The position numbers and the translations under genes are program-made. The notes under the pieces were generated by a model. The model did no database searches, had not been told where the DNA came from, and saw only the letters and a program-made list of their open reading frames with translations. From NCBI GenBank assembly GCA_011390155.1, contig JAABSW010000011.1:1-64000 (forward strand): DNA of 64,000 bases. The letters are read 5' to 3'. Each line of letters begins with the position of its first letter. Position 1 is the first letter of the stretch. The stretch is from Clostridiaceae bacterium (GTDB taxonomy: Bacteria; Bacillota; Clostridia; Peptostreptococcales; Tindalliaceae). Shown piece after piece: positions 1 to 8,996 of the stretch.

Positions 1-1078
1 AGTTCCATGGACAGGCACAGATTATCTGCAGCAGCCGGCCGGCAGCTGGGAACCCTTTTCAATCCACCGGGAAGTGAAAGGGATTTATATGACTGGCAAC
101 ACCGCTGGGCTTCAATGGCGGTTTGAAGAAATACTCAACGAGACCAACAACTCCATTATCAATGGCTGGGTGGTGGATGTAAAGGACGATCATGGCACCA
201 TGACCTATGATTCACAGATACCCATGGTCAACGACCTGGGGCAGGATGCACGTGTTAAAGTAAGGGACTTTCAGGCTGTTATCGACACCATGCATGACAA
301 CGATATATATCCCATCGCCAGAATTGTTACGTTTAAAGATGTGATTGCCGCCGGCGGCAACCCGGAGTGGGCCATTCAAACCCATGAGGGTGAAGTGTGG
401 CGTGATCGAAAAAAAGATGCTTGGCTGAACCCTTATAACCGGGATGCATGGGACTACCTGGTGGCCATTGCCATTGAAGCGGCGGAAAAAGGGTTTTATG
501 AAATTCAGTTTGACTATGTTCGTTTTCCAACGGATGGCCCCCGGGAGCAAATTGATTACGGTGAAGCCGGTGAACAGGAAACCATGGCAGAAGCCATCGC
601 AGCATTCCTTTCCTACGCCAGGGAAGAATTAAAACCCTATGGAGTACTTGTGTCTGCTGACATATTTGGCCTGGTGCCCATTGTGGTGGATGACATGCGC
701 CTGGGACAACATTTGGAAACCCTGTCAACCGCTGCCGATGTTTTATGTCCAATGGCCTACCCTTCTCATTATGCATTGGGGACTTTTGGCGTCAGCATTC
801 CTGACAAAGCACCTTATCCCATCATTTATGAGACAATGCTAAAAGCAAGAGAACGAATAGAAGCCGTCGATACGGTTCAAAGAAAAGCGGTGTTACGACC
901 ATGGTTGCAGGATTTTACCGCCAGTTACTTAGGCAGCGGGTACTACCAACGCTATGGTGTTGAGCAAATTCGAGAGCAGATCAAAGGCACTTACGACAGC
1001 GGTACCAATGAATGGCTTCTGTGGAATGCAGGCAATAACTATACCTGGGAGGCACTCAGGGAAGATGTGACACAATAA
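1..1078 (+). CDS. DUF4015 / glycoside-hydrolase-like protein, 5' truncated
   Basis: The reading frame is open from base 2, so the start lies outside the window; the GTG at 74 has no SD and is not a credible start. The visible part (about 358 residues) is a TIM-barrel-like domain of the putative glycoside hydrolase family DUF4015. Family-like features are an early NGWVVDVKDD strand, the segment PIARIVTFKD, a central FDYVRFPTDG motif carrying likely active-site acids, and CPMAYPSHY near the C-terminus. The substrate is unknown; many relatives are exported cell-wall-associated proteins, but the N-terminus that would show a signal peptide is missing. A terminator follows directly, so it ends its transcript. 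The family call is by motif recognition; enzymatic activity is inference. Confidence 0.75.
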   Translation, partial: VPWTGTDYLQQPAGSWEPFSIHREVKGIYMTGNTAGLQWRFEEILNETNNSIINGWVVDVKDDHGTMTYDSQIPMVNDLGQDARVKVRDFQAVIDTMHDNDIYPIARIVTFKDVIAAGGNPEWAIQTHEGEVWRDRKKDAWLNPYNRDAWDYLVAIAIEAAEKGFYEIQFDYVRFPTDGPREQIDYGEAGEQETMAEAIAAFLSYAREELKPYGVLVSADIFGLVPIVVDDMRLGQHLETLSTAADVLCPMAYPSHYALGTFGVSIPDKAPYPIIYETMLKARERIEAVDTVQRKAVLRPWLQDFTASYLGSGYYQRYGVEQIREQIKGTYDSGTNEWLLWNAGNNYTWEALREDVTQ

Positions 1079-1128
1079 CATCATTCGTCAAACACCCTGT
1101 CCTTCAACACCTTTCATACTATCTAAAG

Positions 1129-1164
1129 CTGCCAAGATTATATTTGGCGGTTTTTTTCTTTTTT
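1129..1164 (+). terminator. Intrinsic terminator after the DUF4015 gene
   Basis: An 8-bp stem (1129-1136 with 1143-1150, core GCCAA/TTGGC plus G-T closing pairs) with a six-base loop is followed by a run of T broken by a single C. Confidence 0.8.
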
Positions 1165-1166
1165 AA

Positions 1167-1195
1167 TGTTTATGATCACCAATATATGGTATAAT
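1167..1195 (+). promoter_or_regulatory. Promoter of nrdJ (extended -10)
   Basis: TATAAT at 1190-1195 is preceded by TG at 1187-1188, giving an extended -10; the -35 region 17 bases upstream (TGTTTA) is weak. The untranslated leader is about 65 nt and holds a small hairpin (GGTCT 1234-1238 with AGACC 1248-1252) just before the SD. It is too short for a cobalamin riboswitch. Confidence 0.6.
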
Positions 1196-1267
1196 CATAC
1201 CTGCACAATAAAAATGAAGCACAACATATAGACGGTCTAATTACATAAGACCAGAGGAGGCGCATGG

Positions 1268-3619
1268 ATGAACATTCGTAAACGTGATGGGCGGTTAATG
1301 GTATTTGATGTGAACAAAATCAGCAGTGCCATTGAAAAAGCAATGACAGAAACCAAAGATGGTGTGGACAAGGAATTGAGTACTCGCATAGCCAAACAGG
1401 TGGCTGAAGCGGTGAGCCAGGAAAAACAATCGGTTCATGTGGAAACCATCCAGGACATGGTTGAGTTTTTTCTCATGGACAGTAAACGTAAAGATGTGGC
1501 GAAAAACTATATCATTTATCGAAATGAACGCAACAAGAGCCGTGCCCTTCGCCAGGAGACAGATTACCGGGTCATCAGTGATGGCTTTGCCAGCCGGTAT
1601 AAACACCGGGCAAACCCCATGGCACAGTTGGGTAGTTTTGTCTACTATCGCACCTACTCAAGATGGCTGCCGCAGGAAAATCGACGGGAATATTGGTGGG
1701 AAACAGTGCGTCGTGCGGTGGAATATAACTGTTCATTGGTGCAAACCACCCGGGAAGAAGCCGAAAAACTATATGACAATATTTTTAACCTGAAACAGTT
1801 TCTGTCAGGCCGTACTTTCTGGGTTGGACACACACCGGTTGCGGAGCATTACCCCATGGCCAACTACAACTGTGCCTTCATTATTATCGATTCCATTGCG
1901 GCTTTAAAAGAACTCTTCTATCTACTGATGCTGGGAAGTGGTGTGGGGGCAAGAATTCTCCGTTCTGACATAAGACGGATCCCAAAAGTGCGTACAAATT
2001 ATGAATTGATTCATAAAGATTATACCCCAGTGCCTGCCACCTTACGGGAAGATAATTCCAGCCTGCAGTTCATGCACAACAACACGGTTAAAATAACAGT
2101 GGGTGACAGTAAAGAAGGTTGGACCCAGTCGCTGGATCATTTCTTCCAACTGGTTTCCAACAGTGAATACAAGAACATTAAAACCATCATCGTGGATTAT
2201 GATCACGTGAGACCTAAAGGTGAAAAACTGAAGAATTTTGGTGGCACCGCCAGTGGGCACACTAGTCTAAAAAACATGTTTGCCAAAATTGACACGGTTG
2301 TTCGGAAACGTGGATGGCTTGAAGGAAGTCACAGGGTCAAATTATTGCCTGTTGACCTGCTGGATGTGGTGAATATCATTGGCGAAAATGTGGTTGTGGG
2401 GGGCGTTCGCAGGACAGCAGAAATGGTCTTGGTAGACCCTGAAGACATGACCAGTATCAAAGCTAAATCTGAACTGTACAAGAAAATTGACGGTCAGTGG
2501 ATCGTTGACCAGGAACTGATTCATCGTCAAATGAGCAATAACTCAATATACTACGAATCAAAACCTGACAGGGAGACACTCCATTGGCTTCTGGAACAAA
2601 TGCGGTATTCGGGTGAGCCTGGTTTTGTGAACGCAGAAGCTGCAGCCAAACGTCGTCCTGATATGAACGGGGTAAATCCCTGCGGTGAAATTTTACTGGA
2701 TTCAAAAGGTGTGTGTAACCTGACCACCATCAATGTGTATGCCTTTGTTAAGCCTGATGGAACCCTTGACCTAAAAGGTCTGCTAGAAGCACAGAGATTA
2801 TCTGCCCGGGCGGCCTATCGCATGACGTGTGTCGAATTGGAACTACCAGGATGGGATGCCGTGCAACAACGCGACAAACTGGTGGGCTGTAGCTTAACTG
2901 GATGGCAGGACATGGTTAATGCGCTGCAGCTGGATAATGAGCAGCAGGCAGAATTGTTGTCAAAGCTGCGACAACAGGCTCGGGAAGCAGTGGATGTTTA
3001 CGCTGAGGAAATTGGTGAAAACAAACCCTTACTGGTCACCACTGTTAAACCGGAAGGTACGCTGAGTCAACTGCCAACGGTTTCAAGTGGCGTTCATCAT
3101 TCCCATTCACCTTATTATGTGCGGCGTATCAGGGTCAGTGCCCAGGATCCGTTGGTGAAAGTGTGTGAAGAACTGGAATATCCTGTGTTCCCTGAAGTGG
3201 GGCAGGACATGGAGAACTGCACTACGAAAGTGGTTGAATTCCCAGTGAAAGCTCCGGAAGGGAAAACAAAATCTGATGTCAGCGCGATTGAACAACTGGA
3301 GACATACCTGATGTTTATGAAACACTACGTCGACCATAATGCTTCCATCACCATTCACGTAAGGGACGATGAATGGGAAGCGGTTGAAGAATGGCTCTGG
3401 AACCATTGGGATGAAGTGGTGGCGGTCAGCTTCCTATCCCTTAGTGAAAGTTTCTATCAATTGATGCCCTATGAAAGCATTAGCAAGGAAGACTATGAAC
3501 GGCGACAGACTGCGATGAAACCCTTTATCGCTTCCCTGGTAAACCGCTACGAAAATCCAAACCTGCGATTTGATCCCACAGACAGCAGCTGCGAAAATGG
3601 CGTTTGTCCCATTCGATAA
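1268..3619 (+). CDS. nrdJ: Adenosylcobalamin-dependent ribonucleoside-triphosphate reductase (class II)
   Basis: Reduces ribonucleoside triphosphates to deoxyribonucleotides using a thiyl radical generated from adenosylcobalamin; works with or without oxygen. The 783-residue protein starts with an ATP-cone (about residues 1-90) followed by the monomeric RTPR-type barrel. The radical site motif NPCGEI places the thiyl cysteine at Cys472, with Glu474 two residues on. The C-terminal redox pair is Cys775/Cys780 in CENGVCPIR. The ATG at 1268 has AGAGGAGG seven bases upstream; an out-of-frame ATG at 1264 is not used. It is a single-gene unit between two terminators. Its cofactor would be completed by the corrinoid adenosyltransferase at 62190-62708. 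Confident call. Confidence 0.95.
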   Translation: MNIRKRDGRLMVFDVNKISSAIEKAMTETKDGVDKELSTRIAKQVAEAVSQEKQSVHVETIQDMVEFFLMDSKRKDVAKNYIIYRNERNKSRALRQETDYRVISDGFASRYKHRANPMAQLGSFVYYRTYSRWLPQENRREYWWETVRRAVEYNCSLVQTTREEAEKLYDNIFNLKQFLSGRTFWVGHTPVAEHYPMANYNCAFIIIDSIAALKELFYLLMLGSGVGARILRSDIRRIPKVRTNYELIHKDYTPVPATLREDNSSLQFMHNNTVKITVGDSKEGWTQSLDHFFQLVSNSEYKNIKTIIVDYDHVRPKGEKLKNFGGTASGHTSLKNMFAKIDTVVRKRGWLEGSHRVKLLPVDLLDVVNIIGENVVVGGVRRTAEMVLVDPEDMTSIKAKSELYKKIDGQWIVDQELIHRQMSNNSIYYESKPDRETLHWLLEQMRYSGEPGFVNAEAAAKRRPDMNGVNPCGEILLDSKGVCNLTTINVYAFVKPDGTLDLKGLLEAQRLSARAAYRMTCVELELPGWDAVQQRDKLVGCSLTGWQDMVNALQLDNEQQAELLSKLRQQAREAVDVYAEEIGENKPLLVTTVKPEGTLSQLPTVSSGVHHSHSPYYVRRIRVSAQDPLVKVCEELEYPVFPEVGQDMENCTTKVVEFPVKAPEGKTKSDVSAIEQLETYLMFMKHYVDHNASITIHVRDDEWEAVEEWLWNHWDEVVAVSFLSLSESFYQLMPYESISKEDYERRQTAMKPFIASLVNRYENPNLRFDPTDSSCENGVCPIR

Positions 3620-3635
3620 GGAAATAGCCATAATG

Positions 3636-3676
3636 ACCGAAACCAAGTCAAAAGAAAGACGGGGTTTCGGTTTTTC
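3636..3676 (+). terminator. Intrinsic terminator after nrdJ
   Basis: Perfect 9-bp stem ACCGAAACC (3636-3644) with GGTTTCGGT (3663-3671), followed by TTTT. Confidence 0.85.
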
Positions 3677-3713
3677 TGTATAAATGTTCTTTATACGGTG
3701 TAACGTTTTCCTC

Positions 3714-3742
3714 TTCATCTTTTATGGACAATCTGATAGAAT
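3714..3742 (+). promoter_or_regulatory. Candidate promoter of the chemoreceptor gene
   Basis: TAGAAT at 3737-3742 preceded by TGA (extended -10); the -35 (TTCATC, 17 bases upstream) is poor. Leader of about 60 nt. Confidence 0.4.
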
Positions 3743-3810
3743 AGAGCATGTGGCGAATACGTTGAATACATAAAAAAGCATTAATATAACATTGGATGGG
3801 GGGAAGAATT

Positions 3811-4608
3811 TTGAAAATAGGCATTATTGGCGGTGGAGCAGGGGGATCTTCAATTTTAAAAACCCTCATGAAGATGGAAGAAGTTGACATTATAGGTATT
3901 TCTGACATTGATCCGGAAGCACCGGGCATTCAGATTGCCAGGGACAATCAACTGTTTTATACCACAGAAATGAATGAGTTGTTCAGGAAAAACCCTAATA
4001 TTATGATTGAAGCCACAGGCGTGCCCCAGGTCAAGAAAATGGTGGAAGAGCTTAACGCTGAGCAGATTACCATCATGGACAGTGAAGCGGCTAAACTGAT
4101 GATGTTATTAGTGGACAACGAAGAAAGGCTCATGGAAAAAATCCACAACCAGATGAAAGAAGTTAATGAAGTGCGGTTAATGACCCAGGAGAGCATCGAT
4201 GAAATGAATGGCAGTGTACAACAGACTGCGGCCATGAGTGAAACACTCAGTGAATTTGCAACCAAAACCATTCAGCTGGTGCAGCAGACAGATGAAACCA
4301 TTCGCACAATGTCGCAAATCACCAGACAGACCAATATTCTGGGACTGAATGCATCCATCGAAGCGGCCCGGGCTGGGGAACAGGGCAAAGGATTTGCAGT
4401 GGTGGCAAAAGAAGTGCAAAAACTGGCTGGTAACAGTGAAACCTTTGCCAGACAGATTAGTGAAATCCTTGGGACGATAAAGGACGAAGTCAACCAGGTT
4501 TTTCAACAGATACAGATTCTTAAGCAAGCCACGAATGAGCAACTGGAGACCGGTGATCGCCTTCAGGAAGTTGTGCGAAGATTAACCAGGAACATTGAAG
4601 AGATTTAG
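3811..4608 (+). CDS. Soluble methyl-accepting chemotaxis protein with Rossmann-type N-terminal domain
   Basis: A 265-residue cytosolic chemoreceptor-like protein with no membrane segment. Residues 1-95 look like a dinucleotide-binding Rossmann half: a GIIGGGAGG loop directly after the first strand, then a second strand and the segment MIEATGVP, as in homoserine or aspartate dehydrogenase N-termini. The rest is an MCP signalling domain with the conserved hairpin tip ([10 protein letters not shown], then [13 protein letters not shown]), which contacts CheA/CheW. The TTG at 3811 is chosen because GGGGGG lies just upstream (3798-3803) and it yields KIGIIGG at the N-terminus; the ATG at 3796 lacks an SD. 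No che genes are nearby. Sensing of NAD(H) or redox state is inference. Confidence 0.8.
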   Translation: MKIGIIGGGAGGSSILKTLMKMEEVDIIGISDIDPEAPGIQIARDNQLFYTTEMNELFRKNPNIMIEATGVPQVKKMVEELNAEQITIMDSEAAKLMMLLVDNEERLMEKIHNQMKEVNEVRLMTQESIDEMNGSVQQTAAMSETLSEFATKTIQLVQQTDETIRTMSQITRQTNILGLNASIEAARAGEQGKGFAVVAKEVQKLAGNSETFARQISEILGTIKDEVNQVFQQIQILKQATNEQLETGDRLQEVVRRLTRNIEEI

Positions 4609-4739
4609 AGATAAGTGTAAGAAAGGTCAATAAAGTGTAAATAATTTAAATTTCCTGTTAATAAAAGAAGGAATTGTGTTTTTTATCTCGAATAATATAC
4701 ATTGAGTAAAATTCTGGAAATAGACGGGGAGGAAATAGG

Positions 4740-6821
4740 ATGAAAGCATATGAAGCCGGAAAAATCAGAAACATCGCTTTGTTGGGACATGGTGGCAGTG
4801 GAAAGACTACATTCTGTGAGGCAGCACTCTATGCTGCAAACGTCTCAAAAAGAATGGGTAAAGTGGAAGATGGCAATACATTTTCCGATTTTGATAAAGA
4901 AGAGATCAGTCGTAAAACCTCCATTAACACAACAGTAATTCCAGTCGAGTGGAATGATTATAAAGTCAACCTGATCGATACACCGGGTTATTTTGATTTT
5001 GTCGGTGAGGTTCAGGGCGCCATCAAAGCTGCCGGGGGTGTGGTCATCTTTGTCGATGCCACCAGCGGCATTCAGGTAGGTACGGAAAAAGCATGGAAAA
5101 TTGCCATGGATAAGAAAAAACCTACTTTCATTGTGGTTAATAAAATGGATCGTGAAAACGTTGATTATGATAAAATCATCAATGAATTGCGAGAAACCTT
5201 TGGGAAAAAAGTGGCTCCTTTCCAGATTCCAGTGGGGATAGAAGATAGCTTCATCGGAAATGTCAATGTGGCCAAAATGAACGCCAGGGAATACACAGGT
5301 CAAACCTGCGTTGAAAAACCCATACCTGATGAATTGATGGCCCAGGCTGAAGAAATGAGAGAATTGTTGCTTGAATCTGTTGCTGAAAGCGATGAAGTAT
5401 TGCTGGAAAAATATTTTGCAGGCGAAGCTTTCTCAGAGGAAGAAATTCAAACCGGGCTGCGCAAAGGCGTACTGAGTGGTGAAGTGGTTCCTGTTGTCTG
5501 TGCTTCTTTTCCAAACAATGTAGGCACCCATACATTAATGGACATGTTGTGCGATTATTCACCTTCACCCGTTGACATGCCTCCCAAAACAGGTATTGAC
5601 CCAAAAACAAACCAGGAAGTGGAGCGAAGTCTGGAAGACGATGAGCCTTTCTCCGCCCAGGTTTTTAAAACCATTGCGGACCCCTTTATCGGAAAGATTT
5701 CCATCTTGAAGGTTATATCTGGTAAGTTAACATCAGATATGGAAATCCTGAACAGCAACAAGGGCGAAAAGGAAAAGGTGGGATCTCTGTTCTTTCTGAG
5801 AGGTAAGAACCAGTTGGAAACAAAAGAGGTCAATGCAGGTGACATTGCCGCTATTGCAAAGCTCCAGCACACAGTGACAGGAGATACTCTCTGCAGCATC
5901 AATGAACCTGTTGTGTTCAGTGGTATTGACGTTCCAGAGCCTCAACTGTACCTGGCCCTGGAACCAAAGGCCAGGGGTGACGAAGAAAAGATTGGAACCG
6001 GTTTGCAGAGACTGGCAGAAGAAGATCCATCCTTTGCTTTCCACAGGAATGCTGAAACCAAGCAAACCCTGATCCGAGGACAGGGAGAATTACACATTAA
6101 AGTCATCACCAGTAAATTGAAGAATAAATTTGGTGTAGAGGTTGAATTGAGTGATGCCATTGTGCCATACAGGGAAACCATCAAAGGTAAAGCAGACGTT
6201 CAGGGTAAGCACAAGAAGCAATCCGGTGGCCGCGGTCAATACGGCGATGTAAAAATGAGGTTTGAACCATCAACGGAAGAGTTTGAGTTTGAAGAAGTCA
6301 TTTTTGGTGGATCTGTACCCAGAAACTTCATACCTGCAGTGGAAAAAGGTATACGAGAGGCCATGGTTAACGGTGTGCTGGCCGGTTACCCGGTGGTGAA
6401 CTTTAAAGCACAATTGTATGACGGTTCATACCATGACGTTGATTCTTCAGAAATGGCTTTTAAAATCGCAGCTTCCCTTGCTTTTAAAAAAGGAATAGAA
6501 GAGGCCAAACCGGTTCTCTTGGAACCCATCGCGAAGGTGGAAGTCTTTGTACCGGAAGACAACATGGGTGACATTATGGGTGATTTGAACAAACGAAGAG
6601 GACGAATTCTAGGCATGGAACCTCAGGATGACGGTACTCAGAAAGTAACAGCAGAAGTACCTCAATCAGAAATGTTCAAATATGCCATTGATCTGCGGTC
6701 CATGACCCAGGCCCGGGGCGAGTTTACCATGGAATTTGTACGCTATGAGGAAGTACCACAAAATATCAGCGAAAAAGTGATCGAAGCGGCAAAAGCAGCA
6801 CGGGAAGAACAAAACGCATAA
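4740..6821 (+). CDS. Elongation factor G-like GTPase (EF-G paralogue)
   Basis: A 693-residue translational GTPase with the full EF-G domain order: G domain with P-loop GHGGSGKT (16-23) and NKMD (134-137), domain II, and domains III-V ending in a typical EF-G C-terminus. It differs clearly from the canonical FusA at 38467. In the G3 motif it reads DTPGY (Tyr84) where EF-G has DTPGH, so the catalytic histidine is replaced. This belongs to the EF-G-2/FusA2-like group seen in Clostridia and thermophiles. Ribosome binding is expected; the physiological step is not known from sequence. The ATG has GGGAGG upstream. A strong terminator follows, so it is monocistronic. Confidence 0.85.
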   Translation: MKAYEAGKIRNIALLGHGGSGKTTFCEAALYAANVSKRMGKVEDGNTFSDFDKEEISRKTSINTTVIPVEWNDYKVNLIDTPGYFDFVGEVQGAIKAAGGVVIFVDATSGIQVGTEKAWKIAMDKKKPTFIVVNKMDRENVDYDKIINELRETFGKKVAPFQIPVGIEDSFIGNVNVAKMNAREYTGQTCVEKPIPDELMAQAEEMRELLLESVAESDEVLLEKYFAGEAFSEEEIQTGLRKGVLSGEVVPVVCASFPNNVGTHTLMDMLCDYSPSPVDMPPKTGIDPKTNQEVERSLEDDEPFSAQVFKTIADPFIGKISILKVISGKLTSDMEILNSNKGEKEKVGSLFFLRGKNQLETKEVNAGDIAAIAKLQHTVTGDTLCSINEPVVFSGIDVPEPQLYLALEPKARGDEEKIGTGLQRLAEEDPSFAFHRNAETKQTLIRGQGELHIKVITSKLKNKFGVEVELSDAIVPYRETIKGKADVQGKHKKQSGGRGQYGDVKMRFEPSTEEFEFEEVIFGGSVPRNFIPAVEKGIREAMVNGVLAGYPVVNFKAQLYDGSYHDVDSSEMAFKIAASLAFKKGIEEAKPVLLEPIAKVEVFVPEDNMGDIMGDLNKRRGRILGMEPQDDGTQKVTAEVPQSEMFKYAIDLRSMTQARGEFTMEFVRYEEVPQNISEKVIEAAKAAREEQNA

Positions 6822-6857
6822 ACGTCTGTTATCAACACCAGTTTAATGGAATGTTTA

Positions 6858-6894
6858 AAAGCCTCTGGAAAGATTGATTTCCGGAGGCTTTTCT
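6858..6894 (+). terminator. Intrinsic terminator after the EF-G paralogue
   Basis: Stem AGCCTC-T-GGAAA (from 6860) with TTTCC-G-GAGGCT, closed by flanking A/T pairs and followed by TTTTCTGTT. The ctsR promoter -35 lies inside it. Confidence 0.9.
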
Positions 6895-6902
6895 GTTATT
6901 AT
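6874..6902 (+). promoter_or_regulatory. Candidate promoter of the ctsR operon
   Basis: TTGATT (6874-6879), 17-base spacer, TATTAT (6897-6902) with TG one base upstream of the -10. It overlaps the preceding terminator, and its predicted start point falls inside the CtsR operator. Confidence 0.5.
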
Positions 6903-6905
6903 TAA

Positions 6906-6922
6906 AGTCAAAGATAGTCAAA
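6906..6922 (+). promoter_or_regulatory. CtsR operator
   Basis: The sequence AGTCAAAGATAGTCAAA is an exact match to the CtsR direct-repeat box (RGTCAAA, NAN spacer, RGTCAAA). It sits 25 bases before the ctsR start, so the operon is expected to be autorepressed and induced on heat or protein stress. Confidence 0.92.
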
Positions 6923-6947
6923 CACATAAAGCGAAGGAGAGGATCAC

Positions 6948-7406
6948 ATGGCTACCATCAGTGATGTCATTGAAAGTTTTATCAAGGAGCTGATAAGGCA
7001 AAGTCAGGGCCATCCCATTGAAATACAGCGCAACGAAATTGCCAAGCATTTTGATTGTGCCCCTTCCCAGATAAACTATGTGCTGACAACCAGGTTTGGC
7101 ACACAACACGGTTATTACATTGAAAGCCGCCGTGGTGGTGGGGGATACATTAAAATCATGAGACTTAAACCGGATCGTAACCGGCCTTTGCACCAAATGT
7201 TGATGGAAGAAATTGGCAATGAAACAACTAAAACCCAGGCAAATAGATTAATAGAAGCCATGGAAGAGCAAAAAATGATTACGAAGCGGGAGGCTGTTCT
7301 GATGAAAGCAGCCACCAGCGATGGTGTTCTTTCATCACCCATCAACAACCGGGACCAGCTGAGGGCAAATATTTTAAAGGGCATGTTGTCTGCCATGCTG
7401 CACTAG
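6948..7406 (+). CDS. ctsR: Transcriptional repressor of class III stress genes
   Basis: CtsR represses clp and mcs genes by binding heptamer direct repeats. The 152-residue length is normal. The N-terminal winged helix-turn-helix includes the glycine-rich wing ESRRGGGGYIKI (about residues 60-71), the heat-sensing and DNA-contacting loop of the family. The helical C-terminal half is the dimer/McsB-responsive part. It is the first gene of ctsR-mcsA-mcsB-clpC and has its own operator 25 bases upstream. AAGGAGAGG precedes the ATG. Confidence 0.96.
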   Translation: MATISDVIESFIKELIRQSQGHPIEIQRNEIAKHFDCAPSQINYVLTTRFGTQHGYYIESRRGGGGYIKIMRLKPDRNRPLHQMLMEEIGNETTKTQANRLIEAMEEQKMITKREAVLMKAATSDGVLSSPINNRDQLRANILKGMLSAMLH

Positions 7407-7422
7407 GAGAGGGGTGGAAAAG

Positions 7423-7947
7423 ATGTTATGTGACCAATGTAAAAATAGAAAAGCTCATGTGCATGTGGTGCAAGAATCCAATGGTACAACCATTGAAAAG
7501 TATTTATGCGAGATTTGCGCTGTGGAGTTTCCTCCAGAGGATTCCCCCTTTTCATTCAGCGTGCATGAGTTTCTGAAGGGAATCTACAACGATCATACCC
7601 AGGTCAGTCAACAGGACCGGGACATGTCGTCAAAAATATGTTCTGGCTGTGGCCAAACCTACAGAGATTATCAGCGTTCAGGATTGTTCGGTTGTCCTGA
7701 ATGCTACCGCACCTTTCGACTGGTGATGATACCGCTGACAAAGAGGATACAGGGAAGTGTGCAACATGTGGGGAAAATTCCGCTGAAATTGGAGCGGGTG
7801 CACCGCTTTGAAGGGAAAAAACAACAATTACAGAGTGCCCTGAAAGACGCTGTACAAAAAGAAGCCTATGAAAAGGCAGCAGAACTCAGGGACCAGATCG
7901 GACTGCTCAGCAGGAAAATTGAGCAGCTGAAGGAGGGGGAACAATGA
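7423..7947 (+). CDS. mcsA: McsA, activator of the protein arginine kinase
   Basis: McsA stimulates McsB and helps mark proteins or CtsR for ClpC. Two zinc-binding regions are visible: CDQC near the N-terminus with a paired CEIC, and CSGC with CPEC around residues 75-95. A UVR motif (KEAYEKAAELRDQI) is near the C-terminus. The ATG at 7423 gives MLCDQC, the family-typical start, with AGGAGAGGGG upstream; a GTG at 7414 would overlap that SD. The stop overlaps the mcsB start by 4 bases, implying coupled translation. Confidence 0.93.
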   Translation: MLCDQCKNRKAHVHVVQESNGTTIEKYLCEICAVEFPPEDSPFSFSVHEFLKGIYNDHTQVSQQDRDMSSKICSGCGQTYRDYQRSGLFGCPECYRTFRLVMIPLTKRIQGSVQHVGKIPLKLERVHRFEGKKQQLQSALKDAVQKEAYEKAAELRDQIGLLSRKIEQLKEGEQ

Positions 7948-8996
7948 GCACGCCTCTCACACACATAGGCCCTCACAACGATATCGTTATCAGTACACGG
8001 GTGCGCATTGCCCGCAATGTGGTGGGATATTCTTTTCCACATAAATTGAATCTCCATCGATCCCGGGCGTTGATGGATGATATACAGTCGGCCGTTAAGA
8101 CTTTTCCAGAGCATCAGGGCGAACAGTATACTTTTACCAGTTTAGATCAATTGGGGGAATTAGAAAGACAAGCCCTTGTTGAAGAACATGTCATCAGTCC
8201 TGCCCTGTTGGCCAATACAGACAAAAGTGGTTTTTTTTACAATCAGGTAAAAGGAACCAGCATCATGGTCAATGAAGAGGATCACATCAGGATTCAAAAC
8301 ATGCAGCAAGGGTTTCAGCTGGAGGAAGCCTGGAATGAAGCTGATCAAATAGACAATTGGCTGGGGAAGAAGTTGCCCTATGCCTTTGATGAAACATTTG
8401 GGTATCTGACAGCGTGTCCAACTAATCTGGGAACAGGTACCCGGGTTTCCATCATGCTTCATTTACCGGCACTTACGCTGATGGGGCATATCGATGGATT
8501 TATTAAGGCAGTAGGTCAACTGGGTTTTGCAGTCAGGGGGCTTTTTGGCGAAGGCTCAGAACACATGGGCAATCTTTACCAAATATCCAATCAAATAACA
8601 CTGGGGCTGGAAGAACATGAAATTATTTCGAGGCTAAAAGACGTGGTGATTCAGGTGATCCAAAAGGAACGGCTGGCCAGAAGAAATTTCTTTGATAATA
8701 AAAAAATCGATTTGGAAGACCGTATTTTCAGATCCCTGGGTATTTTGTCTTATGCCCGGAGGTTAACAGGAAGAGAAGCCATGCAGTACTTATCTGATTT
8801 GAAACTGGGCACCTCCATGGGCATGATCAACACCTGCACATTGGCAGAGTTACAGACATTGATGGAACTTATACAACCTGCAAAATTACAGCAGTATTGC
8901 GGCAAACAGATGGATGAAACAGAACGTGACCGACAACGGGCGGAATTAATAAGAAGCAAATTAAGCGAAGGAGGAAGGCAACATGTCTATGAATGA
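7944..8996 (+). CDS. mcsB: Protein-arginine kinase
   Basis: McsB phosphorylates arginines, targeting proteins to ClpCP and inactivating CtsR. The 350-residue protein belongs to the ATP:guanido phosphotransferase family: STRVRIARN near the N-terminus, NEEDHIRI in the middle and TACPTNLGTG with the catalytic-loop cysteine. Length is normal. The ATG overlaps the mcsA stop (ATGA), and its own 3' end overlaps clpC by 14 bases. Confidence 0.95.
   Translation: MSTPLTHIGPHNDIVISTRVRIARNVVGYSFPHKLNLHRSRALMDDIQSAVKTFPEHQGEQYTFTSLDQLGELERQALVEEHVISPALLANTDKSGFFYNQVKGTSIMVNEEDHIRIQNMQQGFQLEEAWNEADQIDNWLGKKLPYAFDETFGYLTACPTNLGTGTRVSIMLHLPALTLMGHIDGFIKAVGQLGFAVRGLFGEGSEHMGNLYQISNQITLGLEEHEIISRLKDVVIQVIQKERLARRNFFDNKKIDLEDRIFRSLGILSYARRLTGREAMQYLSDLKLGTSMGMINTCTLAELQTLMELIQPAKLQQYCGKQMDETERDRQRAELIRSKLSEGGRQHVYE

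Noticed and set aside
1201-1267. Cobalamin riboswitch before nrdJ
   Set aside because: The leader is only about 65 nt with one short hairpin, too small for that riboswitch class, and no B12-box-like sequence is seen.
4740-6821. Tetracycline-resistance ribosomal protection protein
   Set aside because: Length and full EF-G domain order fit the EF-G paralogue group better, and Tet(M)-like signature segments were not seen.
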